In this document: piece after piece, positions 1 through 10,193 of the stretch
How positions within the stretch are numbered: the first letter of the stretch is position 1
Layout of the letters: each line of letters starts with the position of its first letter
NCBI RefSeq assembly: GCF_900111835.1
Contig: NZ_FOJP01000004.1
Span: forward strand, 1-42,547
Direction: 5' to 3'
Length of the DNA stretch: 42,547 nt
Origin: Metapseudomonas otitidis
GTDB taxonomy: Bacteria > Pseudomonadota > Gammaproteobacteria > Pseudomonadales > Pseudomonadaceae
The notes under the pieces: model-generated
Databases searched by the model: none
Told to the model about the DNA's origin: nothing
What the model saw: only the letters and a program-made list of their open reading frames with translations
Position numbers and translations under genes: made by a program

Positions 1-135
<135 letters not shown>

Positions 136-149
136 CCCCACCCGCTCCA

Positions 150-179
150 CGAAAAACGCGGCCTCGGCCGCGTTTTTCG
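150..179 (+). terminator. Rho-independent terminator after exaC
   Basis: A perfect 14-bp inverted repeat has arms CGAAAAACGCGGCC and GGCCGCGTTTTTCG separated by TC. It has a GC-rich core and a T-run on its 3' side, and starts 14 nt after the exaC stop. The flanking A/T tracts are symmetrical, so it could act on both strands. Confidence 0.9.
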
Positions 180-220
180 TTTCAGCCAGCCCCCACACGC
201 ACCGGGTCGCGGCGACAAAC

Positions 221-251
221 GTAGGATGGGCTGAGCTGTGCGAAGCCCATC
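221..251. repeat. REP-like extragenic palindrome 1
   Basis: The arms GATGGGCT (225-232) and AGCCCATC (244-251) form a perfect 8-bp inverted repeat after GTAG. This form (GTAGGATGGG...CCCATC) is a common dispersed extragenic element in Pseudomonas genomes. It lies in the gene-free stretch 136-469, where I see no coding sequence. Confidence 0.6.
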
Positions 252-345
252 ATTGCAGGCCAGGGCACGGAGCGATGCGGTTCGCCGAGCTCACCGCATC
301 CTACGGATGCGACCGTGCGTGGATCAATCCACCGCCGGAGCCGTG

Positions 346-399
346 CCGTGGGAGCGGTTTCAACCGCGAAGAGCGTCGCGAATGAATTCGCTCCCACGG
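346..399. repeat. REP-like extragenic palindrome 2
   Basis: Arms CCGTGGGAGCG (346-356) and CGCTCCCACGG (389-399) form a perfect 11-bp inverted repeat around a 32-nt centre containing CGCGAA and GAATTCG. The GTGGGAGCG/CGCTCCCAC form is a recognisable Pseudomonas dispersed palindrome. It has no coding content. Confidence 0.65.
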
Positions 400-433
400 G
401 GTGCTGCCCGGTGGTGGCGACATCGCCCGTAGG

Positions 434-449
434 GTGGGCTTCAGCCCAC
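434..449. repeat. REP-like extragenic palindrome 3
   Basis: GTGGGCT-TC-AGCCCAC is a perfect palindrome preceded by GTAGG. It sits 20 nt beyond the 3' end of the minus-strand gabD, so it may also act as that operon's end structure. A variant of the same element in the opposite orientation is at 42497-42514. Confidence 0.6.
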
Positions 450-469
450 GCTGACCAACGCTGAGGGCA

Positions 470-1924
470 TCAGCCGATGCCCAGGCACATGTACTTCTGC
501 TCGATGTAGTCGTCGATGCCGTATCTGGAGCCTTCGCGGCCGAGGCCGGATTGCTTGATGCCGCCGAAGGGGGCGACTTCGGTGGAGATGAGGCCTTCGT
601 TGACGCCGACCATGCCGTATTCGAGGGCTTCGCTGACCCGCCAGGCGCGGCCGAGGTCGCGGGTGTAGAGGTAGGAGGCGAGGCCGAATTCGGTGTCGTT
701 GGCCATGGCGATGGCCTGCTCCTCGGTGTCGAAGCGGAAGATCGGTGCCAGCGGGCCGAAGGTCTCGTCGCGGGCCACCAGCATCTCCGGGGTCACCTCG
801 CCGAGCACGGTGGGCTCGAAGAAGTTGCCGCCCAGGGCGTGGGGCTTGCCGCCGGCCAGGACGCGGGCACCCTTGGCGATGGCGTCGGCGATGTGTTCCT
901 CCACCTTGGCCACGGCCTTGGCGTTGATCAGCGGGCCCTGCTGGGCGCCGTCGTCGTCGGCCGGGGCCACCTTGAGGGCGTTGACCGCCGCCACCAGGCG
1001 CCGGGCGAATTCGTCGTAGACGCCGCGCTGCACCAGCAGGCGGTTGGTGCACACGCAGGTCTGCCCGGTGTTGCGGAACTTGGAGCCGAGGGCGCCCTGC
1101 ACGGCGGCGTCGAGGTCGGCGTCGTCGAAGACGATGAAGGGCGCGTTGCCGCCCAGTTCCAGGCTGACCTTCTTGATGGTCTCGGCGCACTGGGCCATCA
1201 GCAGCTTGCCGATGCCGGTGGAGCCGGTGAAGGAGAGTTTCTGCACCAACGGGTTGCCGGTCAGTTCGGCGCCGATCTCCCGCGAGCGGGTGCCGGGGAC
1301 GATGTTCAGCACCCCGGCGGGAATCCCGGCGCGCTCGCCGAGCGCGGCCAGGGCGAGGGCGGACAGCGGCGTCTCCGAGGCGGGCTTGAGCACCACGGTG
1401 CAGCCGGCGGCCAGGGCCGGGCCGACCTTGCGGGTGATCATGGCGTTGGGGAAGTTCCACGGGGTGATGGCGGCGACCACGCCGATGGCCTGCTTGATCA
1501 CCACCAGGCGGCGGCCGGGCTTGTCGTGGGGGATGACGTCGCCGTAGACGCGCTTGGCCTCTTCGGCGAACCACTCGATGAAGCTGGCGCCGTAGGCGAT
1601 CTCGCCCCGGCTCTCGGCCAGGGGCTTGCCCTGTTCCCAACTGAGCAGGCGGGCCAGGTCTTCCTGGTTGGCCATGATCAGCTCGTACCAGCGACGCAGG
1701 ATGGTGCTGCGCTCCTTGGCGGTGCGGGCGCGCCAGGCGGGCAGGGCGGCCTGGGCGGCGTCGATGGCGCGGGCGGTTTCCACCCGGCCGAGGGAGGCGA
1801 CTTCGGCGATCAGCTCGCCGTTGGCGGGGTTGGTCACGGCGAAGCGCGCGTCGTCGTCGGCTTCGATCCACTGGCCGTTCACGTAGGCCTGTTCGCGCAG
1901 CAGGTTGAGGTCATCGAGGGTCAT
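470..1924 (-). CDS. gabD: Succinate-semialdehyde dehydrogenase (last gene of the hpa operon)
   Basis: This 484-residue protein matches the usual GabD length. It has the ALDH catalytic segment GQTCVCTNR, where CxCxNR is typical of class I succinate-semialdehyde dehydrogenases, and the PFGGIKQSGLGREGS C-terminal signature. The ATG at 1922-1924 begins MTLDDLNLL; the open frame continues upstream into hpaI, but those codons lack family similarity. It lies directly downstream of hpaI, whose aldol cleavage releases pyruvate and succinic semialdehyde. The inferred job is oxidation of that semialdehyde to succinate for the TCA cycle. The window cannot exclude a second GABA-linked role. Confidence 0.88.
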   Translation of the reverse strand: MTLDDLNLLREQAYVNGQWIEADDDARFAVTNPANGELIAEVASLGRVETARAIDAAQAALPAWRARTAKERSTILRRWYELIMANQEDLARLLSWEQGKPLAESRGEIAYGASFIEWFAEEAKRVYGDVIPHDKPGRRLVVIKQAIGVVAAITPWNFPNAMITRKVGPALAAGCTVVLKPASETPLSALALAALGERAGIPAGVLNIVPGTRSREIGAELTGNPLVQKLSFTGSTGIGKLLMAQCAETIKKVSLELGGNAPFIVFDDADLDAAVQGALGSKFRNTGQTCVCTNRLLVQRGVYDEFARRLVAAVNALKVAPADDDGAQQGPLINAKAVAKVEEHIADAIAKGARVLAGGKPHALGGNFFEPTVLGEVTPEMLVARDETFGPLAPIFRFDTEEQAIAMANDTEFGLASYLYTRDLGRAWRVSEALEYGMVGVNEGLISTEVAPFGGIKQSGLGREGSRYGIDDYIEQKYMCLGIG

Positions 1925-1958
1925 CGGTCTGCCTTCTTTCGGACGGTCGTCGCCCGTT

Positions 1959-1982
1959 CCCGGTGCTGCGTGCAGCACCGGG
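1959..1982 (-). other. Intercistronic RNA hairpin hpaI-gabD
   Basis: CCCGGTGCTG and CAGCACCGGG form a perfect 10-bp stem with loop CGTG in the 95-nt gap between hpaI and gabD. There is no T-run, so a stability or partial-attenuation element is more likely than a terminator. Confidence 0.6.
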
Positions 1983-2019
1983 GCGGACGTTGATGGGGGG
2001 GGCGGGTCGGGAATGCGGG

Positions 2020-2823
2020 TCAGTAGACGCTGCCGGCGCTGGACGGCGGCGCGGGCGTGCCCTTGAAGCGGCCGGCGAGGCCTTGCAGGGCCTTCATCAG
2101 CAGGCTGGTGTCGACGCCGACGGCGACGAAGCTGCAGCCCAGCTCCAGGTAGCGGCGGGCCAGGGCCTCGTCGGCGCTGAGGATGCCGACGGCCTTGCCG
2201 GCGCGGCGGATGCGGGCGATGGCGTCTTCGATAGCGGCCTGCACCGCGGGGTGACCGGGGTTGCCGCGATGGCCCATGGCGGCGGAGAGGTCGGCCGGGC
2301 CGATGAACACGCCGTCCACGCCCTCCACGGCGGCGATGGCGTCGAGGTTGGCCAGGCCGTCGAGGTTCTCGATCTGCACCAGCAGGCACATCTGTTCGTC
2401 GGCCTTGTCCAGGTAGCCGGGGATGCTGTTCCAGCGCGAGGCACGGGCCAGGGCGCTGCCGACGCCCCGGATGCCGAACGGCGGGTAGCGCATGGCACGC
2501 ACCAGTTCGGCGGCCTGGGCGGCGGAGTCCACCATGGGCACCAGCAGGGTCTGCACGCCGATGTCGAGCAGTTGCTTGATCAGCACCGGGTCGCCGATGG
2601 GCGGGCGGATGATCGGCTGGGCAGGGTAGGGCGCCACGGCCTGCAACTGGCCGAGCAGGCTGCGCAGGTCGTTGGGGGCGTGCTCGCCGTCGATCAGCAG
2701 CCAGTCGAAGCCGGCGTTGGCGGCCAGCTCCGCGCAGTACGGGTCGGCCAGGCCGAGCCACAGGCCGACCTGGGCCTCACCGGCCAGGAGGCGTTGCTTG
2801 AAGGTGTTGACGGGCATGTCCAT
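2020..2823 (-). CDS. hpaI: 4-hydroxy-2-oxoheptanedioate aldolase
   Basis: This 267-residue class II (metal-dependent) aldolase is of the HpaI/HpcH type. Segments [14 protein letters not shown] (catalytic His), [34 protein letters not shown] (metal-site Asp) and the C-terminal SVY closely follow E. coli HpaI. It splits 4-hydroxy-2-oxoheptanedioate into pyruvate and succinic semialdehyde. The ATG at 2821-2823 is preceded by GAGGAG with a 6-nt spacer; a second Met two codons on is less well placed. It lies between hpaH, which makes its substrate, and gabD, which consumes its product. Confidence 0.95.
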   Translation of the reverse strand: MDMPVNTFKQRLLAGEAQVGLWLGLADPYCAELAANAGFDWLLIDGEHAPNDLRSLLGQLQAVAPYPAQPIIRPPIGDPVLIKQLLDIGVQTLLVPMVDSAAQAAELVRAMRYPPFGIRGVGSALARASRWNSIPGYLDKADEQMCLLVQIENLDGLANLDAIAAVEGVDGVFIGPADLSAAMGHRGNPGHPAVQAAIEDAIARIRRAGKAVGILSADEALARRYLELGCSFVAVGVDTSLLMKALQGLAGRFKGTPAPPSSAGSVY

Positions 2824-2846
2824 GGGGACTCCTCGTGGGCGGTGGT

Positions 2847-3650
2847 TCAGACGAAGCGGCAGGCGATCGAGCCCAGCTGGTCATAGTCGACATGGAAGGT
2901 GTCGCCGGGGCGGGCGGCCACCGGGCGGGTGAAGGAGCCGCCGAGGATGATCTGCCCGGCTTCCAGGGTGACGTCGTAGGGCGCCAGCTTGTTGGCCAGC
3001 CAGGCCACGCCCTTGGCCGGGTGGTTGAGCACGGCGGCGGAGACGCCGGATTCCTCGATCACGCCGTTGCGGTAGAGCACGGCGGGCACGCGGCGCAGGT
3101 CGATCTCGGTGGGGCGCACGGCGCGTCCGCCCATCACCACGCCGGCGTTGGCGGCGTTGTCGGAGATGGTGTCGAAGACCTTGCGGGTGGCCTGGGTCTG
3201 CGGGTCCACCTGCTGGATGCGGGCGTCGATGATCTCCAGGGCGGGGATGACCCACTCGGTGGCGTCGAGCACGTCGAACAGGGTGACGTTCGGCCCGCGC
3301 AGCGGCTTGCCGAGGACGAAGGCCAGCTCCACTTCCACGCGGGGGACGATGAAGCGCTCGAAGGGGATGTCGGTGCCTTCGTCGAAGAACATGTCATCCA
3401 GCAGCGCGCCGTAGTCCGGCTCGGTGATGTTGGAGGACACCTGCATGGCGCGGGAGGTGAGGCCGATCTTGTGGCCCACCAGCTTGCGCCCGTCGCTGAT
3501 CTTCTGCGCCACCCAGGCGCGCTGGATGGCGTAGGCGTCTTCGATGGTGATGCCGGGGTGGTCCAGGGAGAACTGGCGGATCTGCTGCCGCGAGCGTTCG
3601 GCGGCGTCGAGTCGGGCGGCGGCCTGCTGGATCAGGGTGGCGTCGAGCAT
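2847..3650 (-). CDS. hpaH: 2-oxo-hept-4-ene-1,7-dioate hydratase
   Basis: This 267-residue protein belongs to the hydratase/decarboxylase branch of the fumarylacetoacetase (FAH) superfamily. Visible motifs are VGHKIGLTS near residues 60-68, the acidic metal-site segment [12 protein letters not shown], and the C-terminal LGGSFTRPV. It adds water to 2-oxohept-4-ene-1,7-dioate to give the HpaI substrate. The gap to hpaI is 23 nt and to upstream hpaX 13 nt, indicating one transcript. The name hpaH here is the hydratase, not the ring hydroxylase. Confidence 0.93.
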   Translation of the reverse strand: MLDATLIQQAAARLDAAERSRQQIRQFSLDHPGITIEDAYAIQRAWVAQKISDGRKLVGHKIGLTSRAMQVSSNITEPDYGALLDDMFFDEGTDIPFERFIVPRVEVELAFVLGKPLRGPNVTLFDVLDATEWVIPALEIIDARIQQVDPQTQATRKVFDTISDNAANAGVVMGGRAVRPTEIDLRRVPAVLYRNGVIEESGVSAAVLNHPAKGVAWLANKLAPYDVTLEAGQIILGGSFTRPVAARPGDTFHVDYDQLGSIACRFV

Positions 3651-3663
3651 GGTGGGGTCTCTC

Positions 3664-4974
3664 TTAGCGTGGGTTGACCAGGGCGGCGGGGGTGCGCAGC
3701 ACCAGTCCGGCGCCGAGGGCGATGAAGAAGGCCAGGACGAACAGCGCGAGGCTGGCGCTCTGGGTGGTGTCGCGCATCCAGCCGATGAGGTAGGGCGCGA
3801 GGAACGAGGCGATGCTGCCGAAGGAGCTGATGAGGCCGATGCCGGCGGCCTGGGCCTTGTCGGAGAGGAAGGCCGGCGGCAACTGCCAGAACATCGGCAG
3901 GGCGGCGCTGGCGCCCATGCCGGCGATGATCAGGCCGGCCAGCACGGGGATCGCGCTGGTGGGCGCGAGGCCGCTGCTGGCGATGCCCACGGCGCACATC
4001 AGCAGCGGCACGCTGAGGTGCCAGCGGCGTTCGCGGTGGCGGTCCGAGGAGCGGCCGCAGGCGAGCATGAAGAACACCCCGGCGAGGTAGGGCACGGCGC
4101 TGAGCAGGCCGACCTGGCTGTCGCGGGCGACGCCGGCGCCGTGGATCAGGGTGGGCATCCAGAAGGCCAGGGTGTTCACCGCGAGCATCACGGCGAAGTA
4201 GATGGCCACCAGCAGCCAGACGTGGCGGTCGCGCAGGATGCCGGCGAAGGAGGTGATCGGCTTGCGCTGTTCCTCCTGGGCCATGTCTTCGCGCAGCTGG
4301 CGCTTCTGGGCGTCGTCGAGCCAGGCGACGTCATCGAAGCGCTCCGGCAGGCGCGCCCAGACCAGCAGGCCGAGCAGCACCACGGGGGCGCCTTCGAGGA
4401 GGAACATCCACTGCCAGCCGCGCAGGCCGAGGGCGTCGTGGAAGCCTTCGAGGATGGCGCCGGACAGCGGGCCGCCGATGACCCCGGCCATGGGCACTGC
4501 GATGGCGAACAGGGCGGTGATCTGCGCGCGGCGGCGGGCCGGGTACCAGCGGTTGAGGTAGACGAGGATGCCGGGGAAGAAGCCGGCCTCGGCGACCCCC
4601 AGCAAAAAGCGCAGGACGTAGAAGCCGGTGGCGCCCTGCACCAGGAACATGCTGGTGGAGAGCACGCCCCAGACCACCATCAGGGTGGCGATCCAGCGGC
4701 GCGGGCCGACGCGGTCGAGGGCGAGGTTGCTGGGCACGCCGAACAGCGCGTAGGCGATGAAGAACAGGCCGGCGCCGAAGCCGTAGACGGTGTCGCTGAA
4801 CTGCAGGTCGGCGCTCATCTGCATCTTGGCGAAGCCGATGTTTATGCGGTCCAGGTGGGCGAACAGGTAGCACACCAGCAGCAGCGGCATGAGCCGCCAG
4901 GTGACGGTGCGGTGGGTGGTGTCGCGGGTGGCGTGGTCAGCGCCGGTGGGGCAGGCGGTGTGGGCGGTGCTCAT
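3664..4974 (-). CDS. hpaX: MFS 4-hydroxyphenylacetate permease
   Basis: This 436-residue inner-membrane protein has about 12 predicted hydrophobic segments and anion:cation-symporter (ACS) family motifs: [14 protein letters not shown] in TM1, [10 protein letters not shown] in TM4 and [10 protein letters not shown] in the loop after TM4. Its position inside the hpa operon supports uptake of 4-HPA or 3,4-dihydroxyphenylacetate. I chose the ATG at 4972-4974 (MSTAHTAC), with AAGAAG upstream, over an in-frame Met 19 codons earlier whose extension looks non-coding. A TRAP system for apparently the same compounds lies at 13280-16151. Confidence 0.85.
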   Translation of the reverse strand: MSTAHTACPTGADHATRDTTHRTVTWRLMPLLLVCYLFAHLDRINIGFAKMQMSADLQFSDTVYGFGAGLFFIAYALFGVPSNLALDRVGPRRWIATLMVVWGVLSTSMFLVQGATGFYVLRFLLGVAEAGFFPGILVYLNRWYPARRRAQITALFAIAVPMAGVIGGPLSGAILEGFHDALGLRGWQWMFLLEGAPVVLLGLLVWARLPERFDDVAWLDDAQKRQLREDMAQEEQRKPITSFAGILRDRHVWLLVAIYFAVMLAVNTLAFWMPTLIHGAGVARDSQVGLLSAVPYLAGVFFMLACGRSSDRHRERRWHLSVPLLMCAVGIASSGLAPTSAIPVLAGLIIAGMGASAALPMFWQLPPAFLSDKAQAAGIGLISSFGSIASFLAPYLIGWMRDTTQSASLALFVLAFFIALGAGLVLRTPAALVNPR

Positions 4975-5055
4975 GGTCTTGTACTTCTTGTTGGGAGTCG
5001 CGTCGGGGTGCGCGGCGCGGGGCGTTGCCACCCCGCGCCGGCGGTGGGCCGGGGG

Positions 5056-5448
5056 TCAGCCGGCCTGGCCCTTGAGGAAGGCGTGCACGTTGTTGAGCTT
5101 GTAGTTGAGCTCGGCGTCCAGCTCGGTCATCTCGAAGGAGAGGGCCAGCAGGCGCCGGGCCTGGAGCGCGGCGAAGTGGCCGCTGATCACCTCGAACAGC
5201 GCATCGGCCACCTGGCGGCGGGTGGCCAGGTCGCGGCCGGCGCCCACCTTGAGGGTCATGTGGACGAAGGCGTAGTCGTGCTGGCCGTCGGCCATGCGCC
5301 AGGTGTCCAGGCGTACGGCACGGCTGCGGATGCCGCCGAGGGGGAAGACCCCGGAGGCACCCAGGCAGGCGTGGACCTTCTCGAACAGGCCGGGCAGGTC
5401 GGCCTCGGCTTCGATGTTGTGGGTGTATTCGGCGATGAAGTGGGGCAT
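5056..5448 (-). CDS. hpaF: 5-carboxymethyl-2-hydroxymuconate delta-isomerase
   Basis: This 130-residue protein of the CHMI branch of the tautomerase superfamily starts MPHFIAEYT. The N-terminal Pro exposed after Met removal is the catalytic general base in this family. The segments SRAVRLDTWRMADG and DAELNYKLNN also fit. It isomerises 5-carboxymethyl-2-hydroxymuconate so that HpaG can decarboxylate it. GAGGA sits 8 nt before the ATG and overlaps the stop of hpaD (10-nt gap), suggesting coupled translation. Confidence 0.92.
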   Translation of the reverse strand: MPHFIAEYTHNIEAEADLPGLFEKVHACLGASGVFPLGGIRSRAVRLDTWRMADGQHDYAFVHMTLKVGAGRDLATRRQVADALFEVISGHFAALQARRLLALSFEMTELDAELNYKLNNVHAFLKGQAG

Positions 5449-5458
5449 GGGGCGGTCC

Positions 5459-6382
5459 TCAGAGGCGGCTGCCGGTGGGGTTGCCGCCGGGGTTGGAGGC
5501 CTGGGCGGCGGGAATGGCCGAGCCGTCCTGGGGGGTGACCGGGAAGATGGCGTTGATCTGGCCGGTACCGGAGGAGCCGAAGTAGGGGGTCACGACCTCT
5601 GCCTTGCCGTCGTACTTCGACCAGCCGAGGGCACCGAGCAGCATGGCGGTGTCGTGCATGAAGCCTTCGCCATGCCCCTTGACGGCGTACTCGGGGAGCA
5701 TGGCGCAGAAGTCTTCCCATTCGCCGTCCTGCCACATCTGCACCACGCGGTGGTCGAGGGTCTCCAGGAAGGGGCTCCAGACCTTGGTGGCGAACTCGGG
5801 GGCCTGGCCGTTCTGGGCGAAGCGGTGGGACAGCGAGCCACTGGCGAGGAAGGCGACGTTGCCGTCGTAGTGCTTCTCCACGGCCTGGCGCATGGCCCAG
5901 CCGAGGCGGGCGCTGTCGTTGAGGTAGTGGGAGGTGCACAGGGCGGAGACGGAGATGACCTTGAAGTGGCGGTCGGTGTTCATGTAGCGCATGGGCACCA
6001 GGGTGCCGTACTCGGGGGCGAGGGTGGTGGCGTCGTGGGCCATGGTCTCCACGCCCAGGCGGTTGCATTCCTCGGCCAGCAGGCGGCCCAGCTCGGGGTT
6101 GCCGGGGAAGGCGTAGTCCATGTTGCTGATGAAGTGCGGCAGTTCGTTGCTGGTGTAGAGCCCTTCGAACTGGGCGGCGCAGTTGACGTGGTAGTTGGCG
6201 TTGACCAGCCAGTGGGTGTCGAACACCACGATGGTGTCGACGTTCAGTTCGCGGCAGCGGCGACCGATCTCGATGTGCCCGTCGATGGCGGCCTGGCGGA
6301 AGCCGTGGCGCGGGCCGGGCAGCTCCGACAGGTACATGGAGGGGACGTGGGTGATCTTGGCAGCCAGAGCAACGTTGCCCAT
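5459..6382 (-). CDS. hpaD: Homoprotocatechuate 2,3-dioxygenase (type III extradiol)
   Basis: This 307-residue LigB-fold extradiol dioxygenase cleaves the ring of 3,4-dihydroxyphenylacetate to 5-carboxymethyl-2-hydroxymuconate semialdehyde, using Fe(II) in family members. The N-terminus ITHVPSMYLSELPG and the central VVFDTHWLVNANYHV, HFISNMDY and LASGSLSHRFA carry the conserved metal and substrate His residues. I chose the ATG at 6380-6382 (MGNVALAAKITHVP), with AGGAG 8 nt upstream, rather than the longer open frame to 6499. The C-terminus (NPGGNPTGSRL) runs about 20 residues beyond E. coli HpaD. Confidence 0.92.
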   Translation of the reverse strand: MGNVALAAKITHVPSMYLSELPGPRHGFRQAAIDGHIEIGRRCRELNVDTIVVFDTHWLVNANYHVNCAAQFEGLYTSNELPHFISNMDYAFPGNPELGRLLAEECNRLGVETMAHDATTLAPEYGTLVPMRYMNTDRHFKVISVSALCTSHYLNDSARLGWAMRQAVEKHYDGNVAFLASGSLSHRFAQNGQAPEFATKVWSPFLETLDHRVVQMWQDGEWEDFCAMLPEYAVKGHGEGFMHDTAMLLGALGWSKYDGKAEVVTPYFGSSGTGQINAIFPVTPQDGSAIPAAQASNPGGNPTGSRL

Positions 6383-6459
6383 GACGGTTCTCCTGGTGGC
6401 GGGCGCCTGGTGGGGCGGCCGGGATTCTTGTGGTTGTGGATGCACGCCAGCTGATACGA

Positions 6460-6491
6460 CGCCCTGGGTGCCGGGTTCCGGCACCTGGGCG
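6460..6491 (-). other. Intercistronic RNA hairpin hpaE-hpaD
   Basis: GGTGCCGG and CCGGCACC form a perfect 8-bp stem with a 3-nt loop, extended by CGCCC/GGGCG across a small internal loop. It lies in the 132-nt hpaE-hpaD gap, which holds no gene. There is no U-tract, so processing, stability or attenuation is inferred. Confidence 0.55.
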
Positions 6492-6514
6492 TTCTGCATG
6501 AGTACCCGGCGTGG

Positions 6515-7980
<1,466 letters not shown>

Positions 7981-7984
<4 letters not shown>

Positions 7985-8751
7985 GCCTCTTGTTTGCGGG
8001 CGAAGAACTCGGCTTCGCTGACGATTCGGTTGACCAGGCGGCCGACGCCTTCCACTTCCACCACCACTTCATCGCCCGGCACCACGTCGGCCAGGCCCTC
8101 CGGCGTGCCGGTGGCGATCATGTCGCCCGGCTGCAGGGTCATGAAGCTGGAGAAGTATTCGATCAGGTAGGGGATGTCGAAGATCATGTCGGCGGTGGTG
8201 CCTTCCTGCTTCAGCTCGCCGTTGATCCAGGTGCGCAGCCTGAGCTTCGACGGGTCCGGTACGTCGGCGGCGTCGACGATCCAGGGGCCGACCGGGGTGG
8301 TGCAGTCGCGGTTCTTCACCCGCAGGTTGGGGCGGTAGTAGTTCTCGAGGAAGTCGCGGATGGCGTAGTCGTTGCAGACGGTGTAGCCGGCCAGGTACTG
8401 CAGGGCGTCCTCGCGCTTGACGTTGCGCGCGGGCTTGCCGATCACCGCCACCAGTTCGCACTCGTAGTGCATGTAGGCGACGTTGTCCGGGCGCCAGGTG
8501 ACCTGGTTGTGGCCGGTGTAGGTGCCGGGGGACTTGATGAAGGCCAGCGGCTCGGTGGGCGCCTTGAAGGCCAGTTCGGCGGCGTGGTCGGCGTAGTTGA
8601 GGCCGAGGGCGAACATGCTGCCGGTGGCCGGGGGCAGCCACTCGACCTGGTCTTCGGCCAGCAGGCGGCCATCGGCGAGGCGGACGGCGTTGCCGTCTTC
8701 GACGGTCACGGCGTGGATGTCGCCCTGGTAACGGATGCGTGCGTGTTTCAT
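7981..8751 (-). CDS. hpaG2: HpaG C-terminal-type subunit (decarboxylase/isomerase)
   Basis: This 256-residue FAH-family protein contains FALGLNYADHA, FIKSPGTYTG, YECELVAVIG (metal-ligand Glu residues) and TPEGLADVVPGDEVVVEVEG. In E. coli HpaG is one fused protein with two FAH repeats; this corresponds to its C-terminal half. It takes part in decarboxylating 5-oxo-pent-3-ene-1,2,5-tricarboxylate and isomerising the product. The start at 8749-8751 lies 10 nt after the hpaG1 stop. Which half carries which activity cannot be told from sequence alone. Confidence 0.9.
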
Positions 8752-8761
8752 CAGGGGCTCC

Positions 8762-9418
8762 TTATTCCGCAACCACGGTGTTGGCGAGGCGGCCGAGGCC
8801 GTCGATCTCCACCACCACCTCGTCGCCGGGCTGCACGTCGACACGGCCTTCCGGGGTGCCGGTGATCAGCACGTCGCCTTCGTGCAGGGTCATGAACTCG
8901 CTGATCTCGGCGATCAGCTGGGGGATGCTGCGCACCAGGTTGGCGGTGCTGTTCTCCTGGCGCAGCTTGCCGTTCACCCGCAGGCGGATGCCCAGGGCGT
9001 GCGGGTTGCCGATGCTCTCGGCCGGCACCAGCTCGTCGGAGAGGGCGCAGAAGCCGTCGCGGCACTTGGCTTTCACCGCCGGGCGGTAGTAGCTCGTTTC
9101 CGGCAGGCTGAACTCGTTGACGATGACGTAGCCGGCCACGTGGGCCAGGGCGTCCTCGGCGCTGACGCGGCTGGCGTCGCGGCCGATCACCACACCCAGG
9201 GCCGGGCCCGGCTGCAGGCGCTCGCCGGCCGGGAAGGGCACGGCGCCGCCGTCGTGGTTGCGGGTGTTCGGGGTCTTGATGAAGAGCACCGGCTTGACCG
9301 GCGGCTTCTGGTAGGGCGGCTCGTTGAACTCGGGCAGTCGGCTTTCCAGCAGCCCCTTGTAGTTCAGCGCGACGCCGAACAGGGTGCCTTGGGCGACTTC
9401 GCTAGTGGCGCGACGCAT
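8762..9418 (-). CDS. hpaG1: HpaG N-terminal-type subunit (decarboxylase/isomerase)
   Basis: This 218-residue FAH-family protein, first gene of the meta operon, corresponds to the N-terminal repeat of E. coli HpaG. It shows GVALNYKGL, PVLFIKTPNTRN, VIVNEFSLPETSYYRP and TPEGRVDVQPGDEVVVEIDG. I prefer the ATG at 9416-9418, with AGGAG 11 nt upstream; a GTG four codons earlier is too close to that ribosome site. With hpaG2 it forms a split pair, as in other Pseudomonas hpa clusters. Transcription starts from the operator-bearing promoter at 9507-9558. Confidence 0.88.
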   Translation of the reverse strand: MRRATSEVAQGTLFGVALNYKGLLESRLPEFNEPPYQKPPVKPVLFIKTPNTRNHDGGAVPFPAGERLQPGPALGVVIGRDASRVSAEDALAHVAGYVIVNEFSLPETSYYRPAVKAKCRDGFCALSDELVPAESIGNPHALGIRLRVNGKLRQENSTANLVRSIPQLIAEISEFMTLHEGDVLITGTPEGRVDVQPGDEVVVEIDGLGRLANTVVAE

Positions 9419-9506
9419 GGATCTGTTCACTCCTGACGCAGGTGGGGCTGGGCCCCGATGAAAAAACCAGGTGGGCTCGACGGTGGGAGCGCAGCACCTG
9501 AAAACC

Positions 9507-9558
9507 GTTAACTCATTAACAGGTTAACTTTTATAGTTAATATGTTAACGACAATCAA
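9507..9558 (-). promoter_or_regulatory. hpaG1 operon promoter with two HpaR-like operators
   Basis: Read on the minus strand, a -35 TTGATT (9553-9558), a 17-nt spacer and a -10 TATAAA (9530-9535) form a good sigma-70 promoter. One palindrome GTTAA-N4-TTAAC fills the spacer (9536-9549). A second perfect copy (9507-9520) covers the expected start site. A further GTTAAC is at 9523-9528. This geometry predicts repression by steric block. Binding by HpaR, encoded divergently at 9751, is inferred. The rest of 9419-9750 holds no gene. Confidence 0.75.
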
Positions 9559-9750
9559 GCCTTGGTCGTGCGATCGGGCTGTGGCTATTTAAAGCGCGGA
9601 GGGCAAACGGGACTTGTCGCTGGCTGCCAAACCGAGTTGCACCGGGTTGCCAGGCGGGGGCTTACAGGCTGTGGCAGCAGGAAGGTAATTGCCTCGGTTC
9701 GGCGGTTGTTGATTAAATTCTTCACCTTCACTTCCCACCGAGACCGCCTG

Positions 9751-10173
9751 ATGTCGACCCCACGACCGTCCCTGACCCTGACCCTGCTGCAGGCCCGCGA
9801 GGCCGCCATGGCCTTCTTCAGGCCGCTGCTCAACCAGCACGGGCTGACCGAGCAGCAGTGGCGGGTCATCCGCATCCTGCGCCAGTCCGGCGAGATGGAA
9901 AGCCACCAGCTGGCGCAGCAGGCCTGCATCCTCAAGCCGAGCATGACCGGCGTGCTGGCGCGCCTGGAGCGTGATGGCGTGGTGCGCCGCTGGAAGTCCG
10001 CCCAGGACCAGCGCCGGGTCTTCGTCGGCCTGACCGAGAAGGGCCAGCAGTGTTTCGTGTCCATGAGCGATGGCATGGAGCGCAACTACCAGAAGATCCA
10101 CCAGCAGTTCGGCGAGGCCAAGCTGCAGCAGCTCCTGGACCTGCTCAACGAGCTGAAGCAGATCAAGCCCTGA
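9751..10173 (+). CDS. hpaR: MarR-family repressor of homoprotocatechuate catabolism
   Basis: This 140-residue MarR-type winged-helix regulator, close to E. coli HpaR in length, has LNQHGLTEQQWRVIRIL (H2), the recognition region QQACILKPSMTGVLARLERDGVVRRW and the wing QDQRRVFVGLTEKG. The family represses the hpa meta operon and is released by the aromatic substrate. It is divergent from hpaG1 with operator palindromes between them, so autoregulation is plausible. The ATG at 9751 has only a weak ribosome site, but upstream codons lack similarity to the family. Confidence 0.9.
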   Translation: MSTPRPSLTLTLLQAREAAMAFFRPLLNQHGLTEQQWRVIRILRQSGEMESHQLAQQACILKPSMTGVLARLERDGVVRRWKSAQDQRRVFVGLTEKGQQCFVSMSDGMERNYQKIHQQFGEAKLQQLLDLLNELKQIKP

Positions 10174-10193
10174 GCCCCGCGGAGGCGGCCACG

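Noticed and set aside
551-1993. Long plus-strand open frame (480 codons) opposite gabD
   Set aside because: Low-complexity Gly/Ala/Val/His-rich translation mirroring the ALDH codons on the other strand. It is a high-GC antisense shadow with no recognisable domain.
470-2761. 763-codon minus-strand frame suggesting an HpaI-GabD fusion
   Set aside because: The extra N-terminal part is an out-of-frame reading of hpaI. The real gabD begins at 1924, and hpaI is complete in its own frame.
3544-5538. 664-codon plus-strand frame opposite hpaX and hpaF
   Set aside because: It is antisense to two well-supported hpa genes and its composition is repetitive Gly/Glu/Gln/His. It has no domain or ribosome site of its own.
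9562-9750. Upstream extension of hpaR to an earlier Met
   Set aside because: The extra residues do not resemble MarR proteins, and the standard HpaR length starts at 9751.
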